DNA from: CAYMCQ01 sp964389025
GTDB taxonomy: Bacteria; Verrucomicrobiota; Verrucomicrobiia; Limisphaerales; CAYMCQ01
Assembly: GCA_964389025.1 (NCBI GenBank)
Contig: CAYMCQ010000107.1
Location: 1-10,308 of the forward strand
Length of the DNA stretch: 10,308 nucleotides
Direction: 5' to 3'
Position 1 is the first letter of the stretch. Every line of letters begins with the position of its first letter. The notes beneath the pieces were generated by a model. It had not been told where the DNA came from and did no database searches. It saw only the letters and a program-made list of their open reading frames with translations. Both the position numbers and the translations under genes were made by a program. Shown here in pieces: positions 6,116 through 10,308 of this stretch.

Positions 6116-7195
6116 ATGCCAAATACTTTCGGCCATTTGTTCCGAATCACGACGTGGGGCGAATCTCATGGCGGCGGAGTCGGAGTGGTCGTGGACGGCT
6201 GCCCGCCGAACCTGAAGCTCACCGAGGCAGACATCCAGCCGGATTTGGAGCGGCGACGGCCCGGCCAGTCGAAAATCGTCTCACCGCGCCGCGAGCCTGA
6301 CGTGGTGCAAATTCTTTCCGGCACGTTCAAGGGCAAAACGCTCGGCACACCGATCTGCATGCTCGTCAAAAACGAGGATGCGCGGCCTGAAGCCTACGAA
6401 GAGATGGAAAAAAAGTTCCGCCCATCTCACGCCGACTTCACCTACTTCGCGAAATACGGAATTCGCAACTGGCAGGGCGGGGGACGTGCCAGCGCGCGAG
6501 AAACTGTTGGCCGCGTCGCGGCGGCGGCGATCGCAAAAAAAATTCTACGCGAACGGTTTGGCGTCGAGGTCTTGAGCTACGTCAAACAAGTCCAGCGCAT
6601 CATCGCCAGCGTCAATCCGGACAAAGTGAAATTCAAAGAAGTCGAGTCGAACATCGTTCGCTGCCCCGATAAAACTGCCGCGCAGAAAATGATTTCGCTC
6701 ATCCAGCGGATGCGCAAGCAGGGCGACAGCGTTGGAGGAATCATCGAAGGCATCGCGCGCGGCGTGCCTGCTGGCTGGGGCGAGCCGGTGTTCGACAAAC
6801 TCGAAGCCGACCTTGCCAAAGCCATGATGAGCCTGCCCGCGTCGAAAGGTTTCGACATCGGCTCAGGCTTCAACGGAATTCTTTTGACCGGCTCGCAGCA
6901 CAACGACCCATTCCGCGCACGGAACAAAGAAGTTTTCACAACCACGAATTTTTCCGGTGGCATCCAGGGTGGCATTTCAAACGGCCAGACGATTTTCTTC
7001 CGCGTTGCGTTCAAGCCCGTCGCCACGATTCTGCGCGAGCAAAACACCGTGGACGTGAAATTCCAGAACACGAAACTCAAAGCGCGTGGGCGTCATGATC
7101 CATGCGTGCTTCCGCGCGCCGTGCCAATGGTCGAAGCGATGACCGCGCTGGTGTTGGTTGACCACGCGCTGCGGCAAAAAGCGCAGTGTGGATGA
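6116..7195 (+). CDS. aroC: chorismate synthase
   Basis: Last step of the shikimate pathway: converts 5-enolpyruvylshikimate-3-phosphate to chorismate, using reduced FMN without net redox change; cytosolic homotetramer. The 359-residue product has all three family signatures: GESHGGGVGVVVDGCPP at 15-31, GGGRASARETVGR at 121-133, and GRHDPCVLPRAVPMVEA at 325-341, plus SGGIQGGISNGQ (280-291). His18 and the RASARE segment belong to the FMN/substrate site. The ATG at 6116 (MPNTFGHLFRITT) is chosen because homologues begin exactly here; the reading frame is open further upstream but has no family sequence there. No Shine-Dalgarno sequence is visible. It is separated from aroE of the same pathway and points the other way. 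Confidence 0.97.
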   Translation: MPNTFGHLFRITTWGESHGGGVGVVVDGCPPNLKLTEADIQPDLERRRPGQSKIVSPRREPDVVQILSGTFKGKTLGTPICMLVKNEDARPEAYEEMEKKFRPSHADFTYFAKYGIRNWQGGGRASARETVGRVAAAAIAKKILRERFGVEVLSYVKQVQRIIASVNPDKVKFKEVESNIVRCPDKTAAQKMISLIQRMRKQGDSVGGIIEGIARGVPAGWGEPVFDKLEADLAKAMMSLPASKGFDIGSGFNGILLTGSQHNDPFRARNKEVFTTTNFSGGIQGGISNGQTIFFRVAFKPVATILREQNTVDVKFQNTKLKARGRHDPCVLPRAVPMVEAMTALVLVDHALRQKAQCG

Positions 7196-7204
7196 AATTC
7201 GATT

Positions 7205-7456
7205 ATGGCGGAAAGCACCGCATACAGCGCATTCAGGATGCAGACCTATCGATTGGCTTGGCTATGCACATTTGCAGTTTTTGCCATAACGATTCTCATG
7301 TGGTTCGTGGGTCACGATGCAAACGGGATTCTTGCCGATGTAGGCATCGCTTTGATCTTCGCTTCAGGTCTATTCAGCATCTTAGCTCGTCGCTTCGCGC
7401 CGTTTGGTTGGGCCTTGTTCGGCCTGCTTATTCTTGGAGCGAGTATTAGCGCATGA
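7205..7456 (+). CDS. small hydrophobic membrane protein, unknown function
   Basis: An 83-residue ORF starting 9 nt after the aroC stop. It has three hydrophobic stretches, about 17-36, 41-61 and 67-83, separated by short polar turns (GHDANG and RRFAP), as in small polytopic inner-membrane proteins; positive residues around R15 and R62-R63 give a possible topology. I do not recognise the family. The local base composition is lower in GC than in aroC. No ribosome-binding site is seen, and an internal ATG at residue 12 is an alternative start. A second frame over the same DNA is Cys/Arg/His-rich and looks like a shadow. The gene is plausible but unproven. Confidence 0.5.
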   Translation: MAESTAYSAFRMQTYRLAWLCTFAVFAITILMWFVGHDANGILADVGIALIFASGLFSILARRFAPFGWALFGLLILGASISA

Positions 7457-7520
7457 AAGCACTTTTAATTTGCAAAAATCTTCAAATCCATTGAGCTTGC
7501 CCGTGCGCTGAAAACTTTTT

Positions 7521-7525
7521 AGGAG
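7521..7525 (+). promoter_or_regulatory. strong ribosome-binding site of fdxA
   Basis: AGGAG six bases before the ATG at 7532. It is the clearest Shine-Dalgarno sequence in the window and fixes the ferredoxin start; most other genes here lack one. Confidence 0.85.
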
Positions 7526-7531
7526 AATTTT

Positions 7532-7849
7532 ATGCACGTCGTCACCAACAAATGCGTCAACTGCAAGTTCACCGATTGCGTCGAGGTTTGTCCCGTCGCC
7601 TGCTTTTACGAGATGGACAACCAGGTGGTCATCCATCCCGAGGATTGCATTGATTGCACCGCGTGCATCGCCGCGTGTCCCGTCGAAGCGATCTACGCCG
7701 AGGGAGACGTGCCGGACCAATTCAAGGCGGACATCGAGTTCAATCAGGCGAAGGGACGCGAACTGAAAGATTCCGGCAAGGAAGCCATCGTGAAGAAAAA
7801 AGACGCGCTGCCCACGGCGGCGGCTAAAAAAGCGGAACTAGGTTATTGA
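7532..7849 (+). CDS. fdxA: seven-iron ferredoxin [3Fe-4S][4Fe-4S]
   Basis: A 105-residue soluble low-potential electron carrier of the FdxA / Azotobacter FdI type. Cysteines fall in the classical positions: C8, C11, C16, C20, C24, then C39, C42, C45, C49. By analogy, C8, C16 and C49 bind the [3Fe-4S] cluster and C20, C39, C42 and C45 the [4Fe-4S] cluster. Motifs CVNCKFTDCVEVCPVACFYE and HPEDCIDCTACIAACP are characteristic, and the ~45-residue C-terminal tail after the second site (Lys/Ala-rich, ending AELGY) fits the family. A strong ribosome-binding site suggests high expression. It is probably transcribed alone and ends 9 nt before a palindrome shared with convergent pilD. The redox partner cannot be deduced from the neighbours. 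Confidence 0.95.
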   Translation: MHVVTNKCVNCKFTDCVEVCPVACFYEMDNQVVIHPEDCIDCTACIAACPVEAIYAEGDVPDQFKADIEFNQAKGRELKDSGKEAIVKKKDALPTAAAKKAELGY

Positions 7850-7858
7850 ATTTCGATT

Positions 7859-7930
7859 TCGGAGGGCGGAGTTACACGACGCCCTGATTTGATTGAGTTG
7901 ATTTGGGACTCGTGTAACTCGCCCCTCCGA
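7859..7930. repeat. dispersed intergenic palindrome, copy 1
   Basis: Arms of 26 nt at 7859-7884 (TCGGAGGGCGGAGTTACACG then ACGCCC) and 7905-7930 pair at 22 of 26 positions around a 20-nt loop. It fills the space between the convergent stops of fdxA and pilD, ending one base from the pilD stop. It is related to the palindrome at 10019-10096. No T-run follows on either strand; a bidirectional RNA-end or REP-like role is inferred. Confidence 0.8.
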
Positions 7931-7931
7931 A

Positions 7932-9056
7932 TCAAAACGCAAACAGCGCCTTCACCAAATCCTTCCCGCTAAAAATCCAGATCACCGCCGCCAGCGCGAT
8001 GTATGGGCCGTAGGGCAGACGACTCGACCACGCCTGTTTCTTCATGACGATGAGCGACAGCCCGACTGCCGAGCCGATGACGGAGCTTGCCATCAGAGAA
8101 AAAATCACCGCCTGCCAGCCAAGAAATGCGCCGATGGCCGCCATGAATTTCACGTCGCCAAGTCCCATTGCCTCGCGCGGGAAAGAGATCTCGCTCGTGA
8201 CGGCTTCGAGATGCGGCACGTTTTGCGGCTCGAATCTGTCCTCGCCGATTTCCAGCGACGCCGGCTTGAGTTTCACGGCCACGTCGCGGTAGCAACGGTC
8301 GGCAAGCTCGACGAATTTTGCCTGGAGCAGGATTGCATCGGACTGGCGGTAGAACAATTCCTCGTAAGGCACTTCCTTTTCCGGCAGCACGACGCAAGTT
8401 TCGGTGAAATAAATTTTTGATTCCTCCTTGAACACGATGCGCTGCCGTCCGAACAGAACTTTTCCCAACCGCAAGACGAAATAAACCAGTCCCGCGCCAA
8501 CCGCCACGCCGATGAAACTTTTTTTCAGCGATGCCGTGATCAACTGCTCTCCGTGCAGCGCCGGGATGAAGAATGAGCAGATGACTCCGGCAACAATTCC
8601 GCCGAGGGTGATCTGGTCGGGGATGATGAAATGCTCGAAGTCAATGAACGTCGCAGCAATCAGCCCCGCCAGCAACAAGCAATAGACCAAAGCCAGAGGC
8701 ATTGTGGGATAAGGATGCTGCCTGTCGCCAAATGCGAGCCAGCAACCGAGAAACGCGCAGCCCGTCAGCAACTCGACGAGAAAATACCTCACGGAGATGG
8801 GCGCGGCGCAATTTTTGCATTTGCCGCGCAGCCAGAGCCACGTAAGCAGTGGAACGTTGAGGAACCACGGGATTGAGTATTTGCAGTGCGGGCAATGCGA
8901 CGGCGGCGAGACGATGCTCTGCTCCAGCGGCAGCCGATGAATCACGACATTGAGGAAACTTCCGACGATGGAGCCGAACGCAAAAAACATCAGAGACCAG
9001 AAATGAAACGGCACTCGCGACCAGCTTTCCTGGTCAAAAATCGCGTCAATGCCCAT
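7932..9056 (-). CDS. pilD: type IV prepilin peptidase / N-methyltransferase (A24 family)
   Basis: Inner-membrane aspartic peptidase that removes the leader of type IV pilins or pseudopilins and, in this long form, methylates the new N-terminus. The N-terminal domain contains SFLNVVIHRLP and the zinc-type cysteines C55-P-H-C58 and C80-K-N-C83. The peptidase core shows D139 in FIDFEHFIIPDQ and D301 in the GLGDVK motif, the two catalytic aspartates. Several membrane segments surround them. At 374 residues it is about 90 longer than usual: a soluble, charged stretch at about 205-296 lies between the two catalytic motifs. The ATG overlaps the aroE 3' end by 11 nt and is preceded by GGAGGT only 2 nt away (9064-9059), which argues for translational coupling to aroE. 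No pilin genes are in the window. Confidence 0.93.
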   Translation of the reverse strand: MGIDAIFDQESWSRVPFHFWSLMFFAFGSIVGSFLNVVIHRLPLEQSIVSPPSHCPHCKYSIPWFLNVPLLTWLWLRGKCKNCAAPISVRYFLVELLTGCAFLGCWLAFGDRQHPYPTMPLALVYCLLLAGLIAATFIDFEHFIIPDQITLGGIVAGVICSFFIPALHGEQLITASLKKSFIGVAVGAGLVYFVLRLGKVLFGRQRIVFKEESKIYFTETCVVLPEKEVPYEELFYRQSDAILLQAKFVELADRCYRDVAVKLKPASLEIGEDRFEPQNVPHLEAVTSEISFPREAMGLGDVKFMAAIGAFLGWQAVIFSLMASSVIGSAVGLSLIVMKKQAWSSRLPYGPYIALAAVIWIFSGKDLVKALFAF

Positions 9057-9966
9057 AGACCTCCGATTCTAGCGCGCGTCGCATCGTGTCAACCGGAGCG
9101 GTTTGGCCAGTCCAAATCTCCAAAGCTTTTGTCCCCTGATACAGCAACATGCCCAGTCCATTAGCTGTGCGGCAGCCGCCAGCCTTCGCCGCGCGCAGCA
9201 GCGGAGTTTCCGCGGGACGATAAATCATGTCGTAAACGGCATGCGCCTGGCGGATGGAAAATCGTTTCACGTCCACCGGCAGCGGATCGCTTTCATTCAG
9301 GCCAAGCGATGCGGCGTTGATCGCCAGATCAACTTCGCCGCGCGGATACTCAATTTGAACTTTCACGTTTGAATGACGCCGCCGGATTTCCGCGGCAACG
9401 GTCGCCGCTTTCGAATGCGTCCGGTTGACGAGAAAAAGCTCGCCGACACTCTCCGCAGCTAGTTTGAGCGCGGCCACGCGGCCTGCGCCGCCGATGCCGA
9501 CCACAAGCACCCGCGCGCCGCGCAATTCCACTCCCAAATCCTCGCGCACTGACCGCACGATGGCGTCCGCATCGGTGTTGAAACCCTGCGAGCGGGTCTT
9601 GTCTGGCTCGTCTTTGAATTGGTGCAACGGCAGCCACGCGCCACTCTTGTCGCGGCCTTCATAGCGGATTGTATTCACCGCGCCCCAGTTCTTCGCCGAC
9701 TCATCGAGCGCGTCCACCATCTCCATCGCCAGAATCTTGTGCGGCACGGTGAGATTAACCCCTACGAACTTCATTTGTTTCGCGCCCGCGATGGCTTCGC
9801 GCAGATTTTCCGGGCGCACGTCAAAGGCGAGGTAGCGCCAGTTCAACCCGAGATGCGCGATACCTGCGTTCTGCATCGCGGGCGACGCGGAGTGTGCGAT
9901 GGGATGGCCGAACACCGCGCAGACGCGTGTGCTTGCACCGATCTCATTGGAAAACACTTCAGCCAC
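9046..9966 (-). CDS. aroE: shikimate dehydrogenase
   Basis: Reduces 3-dehydroshikimate to shikimate with NADPH; fourth step of the shikimate pathway, cytosolic. The 306-residue product has the substrate site FGHPIAHSASPAMQN (19-33; Ser26 and Ser28 equivalent to the SLS serines), catalytic Lys77 in NLTVPHK, N98-T99, and D132 in FNTDADA. The cofactor domain shows VVGIGGAGR (155-163) and NRTHSK (181-186), the latter typical of NADP preference, with Q277 near the C-terminus. About 20 extra residues (roughly 104-127) lie between AVNT and NTD, where homologues have a short hairpin. The start is GTG at 9966: an in-frame TGA lies about 30 nt upstream and no ATG fits before the conserved region; no Shine-Dalgarno sequence is seen. 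It overlaps pilD, so the two probably form an operon. Confidence 0.95.
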   Translation of the reverse strand: MAEVFSNEIGASTRVCAVFGHPIAHSASPAMQNAGIAHLGLNWRYLAFDVRPENLREAIAGAKQMKFVGVNLTVPHKILAMEMVDALDESAKNWGAVNTIRYEGRDKSGAWLPLHQFKDEPDKTRSQGFNTDADAIVRSVREDLGVELRGARVLVVGIGGAGRVAALKLAAESVGELFLVNRTHSKAATVAAEIRRRHSNVKVQIEYPRGEVDLAINAASLGLNESDPLPVDVKRFSIRQAHAVYDMIYRPAETPLLRAAKAGGCRTANGLGMLLYQGTKALEIWTGQTAPVDTMRRALESEVYGH

Positions 9967-9992
9967 GCGCTGGTTATAGGCGGCAATCGCGG

Positions 9993-10013
9993 AAGTTCAA
10001 AGTTCAAAGTTCA
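9993..10013. repeat. three tandem copies of AAGTTCA
   Basis: Three perfect 7 bp units in a row, 27 nt upstream of the aroE start. This may be a slippage-prone microsatellite or a set of helical-phase-offset protein sites; nothing more can be said. Confidence 0.8.
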
Positions 10014-10018
10014 CGCTT

Positions 10019-10096
10019 TCGGAGGTCGGAGTTACACGACGCCCAAAAATGTTTCCCAAAACGATGAGTCAGGGCGTCGTGTAACTCCGCCTCCGA
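10019..10096. repeat. dispersed intergenic palindrome, copy 2
   Basis: Arms at 10019-10044 and 10072-10096 are complementary except for one unpaired T, around a 27-nt loop. The left arm matches the left arm at 7859-7884 at 25 of 26 positions, whereas the loops are unrelated. It sits in the aroE-glnA spacer, 7 nt beyond the T-tract of the glnA terminator. Confidence 0.85.
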
Positions 10097-10103
10097 GTCA
10101 TGC

Positions 10104-10137
10104 AAAAAAACGGCGCGGACCTTTCGATCCGCGCCGT
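10104..10137 (-). terminator. intrinsic terminator of glnA
   Basis: On the minus strand a perfect 10 bp GC-rich stem (ACGGCGCGGA at 10137-10128 with TCCGCGCCGT at 10119-10110) and 8-nt loop are followed at once by seven Ts (10110-10104). It lies about 100 nt after the glnA stop, separating glnA from aroE transcription. Confidence 0.88.
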
Positions 10138-10235
10138 CTGCGTTACCCTTCTAAATTTAAGGCACGAGGCTATTGGCAATTGGCTATGGGCAAAACTGCC
10201 ACCCATCGCCGCTTACCTCTTGTCCATTGCCGGAT
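10138..10235 (-). other. 3' untranslated spacer of glnA
   Basis: No gene. It contains an imperfect direct repeat, GGCTATTGGC (10168-10177) and GGCTATGGGC (10182-10191), 14 nt apart. Nothing else is recognisable before the terminator. Confidence 0.5.
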
Positions 10236-10308
10236 TTACACATCGTAATACAGAAAGAACTCGTAGGGATGGGGGCGCAGGCGGATGGAGTCGTGCTCCT
10301 TGCGCTTG
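10236..10308 (-). CDS. glnA: glutamine synthetase, C-terminal end (partial)
   Basis: Only the last 23 codons and the TAA stop are inside the window. The peptide KRKEHDSIRLRPHPYEFFL followed by YYDV is the characteristic end of type I glutamine synthetase, where the HP-x-E-F-x-LYY tail forms the C-terminal strap between the subunit rings. The enzyme makes glutamine from glutamate, ammonia and ATP. A clear intrinsic terminator follows. Assignment rests on this short tail, but the tail is distinctive. Confidence 0.85.
   Translation of the reverse strand, partial: KRKEHDSIRLRPHPYEFFLYYDV

Noticed and set aside
7186..7449. Cys/Arg-rich frame overlapping the small membrane ORF
   Set aside because: Composition looks like an out-of-frame reading; the other frame has regular membrane segments.

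Overview
The window looks like a chromosomal scaffold piece from a bacterium of the Verrucomicrobia (Pedosphaera/Limisphaera-like) or a close relative in the PVC group. This is an inference from several signs: a CII-like HTH protein of a type I associate with that group, a GxxExxY gene inside a repeat-bounded cassette, in-frame GC-rich palindromes giving 'GGTPALPGA'-type peptides, dispersed intergenic palindromes, and few recognisable Shine-Dalgarno sequences. It is GC-rich housekeeping DNA with no prophage, plasmid or CRISPR. A run of ten Ns (885-894) shows it is a draft or metagenome-derived assembly.

Layout, left to right. Minus strand: valS (partial; its first codons are lost in the gap), a GxxExxY gene inside a ~447 bp inverted-repeat cassette, cimA, a small HTH regulator, tRNA-Ala(GGC) with a readable promoter, and a membrane-bound hybrid histidine kinase. 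A 129 bp divergent intergenic region follows. Plus strand: aroC, a small membrane protein ORF, and the seven-iron ferredoxin fdxA. Minus strand again: prepilin peptidase pilD and aroE, overlapping by 11 nt, then a repeat-rich spacer with an intrinsic terminator and the last 23 codons of glnA.

The genes serve mainly amino-acid biosynthesis and translation: cimA (isoleucine precursor by the citramalate route), aroE and aroC (steps four and seven of the shikimate pathway), glnA (ammonia assimilation), valS and tRNA-Ala. Others are pilD (processing of type IV pilin or pseudopilin), fdxA (electron transfer) and a two-component kinase with a built-in receiver.

The non-gene structure is the most interesting part. 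(1) A 30 bp, 29/30 matched inverted repeat made of AATTCGTG units encloses the GxxExxY gene and touches the cimA stop codon. (2) A 115 bp block in the valS editing domain has 10 bp terminal inverted repeats and four perfect hairpins, each with a 5-nt loop; it adds about 38 residues in frame, much like a Rickettsia palindromic element. (3) Two copies of one intergenic palindrome share arms but not loops. Smaller points are extra segments in PilD and AroE.
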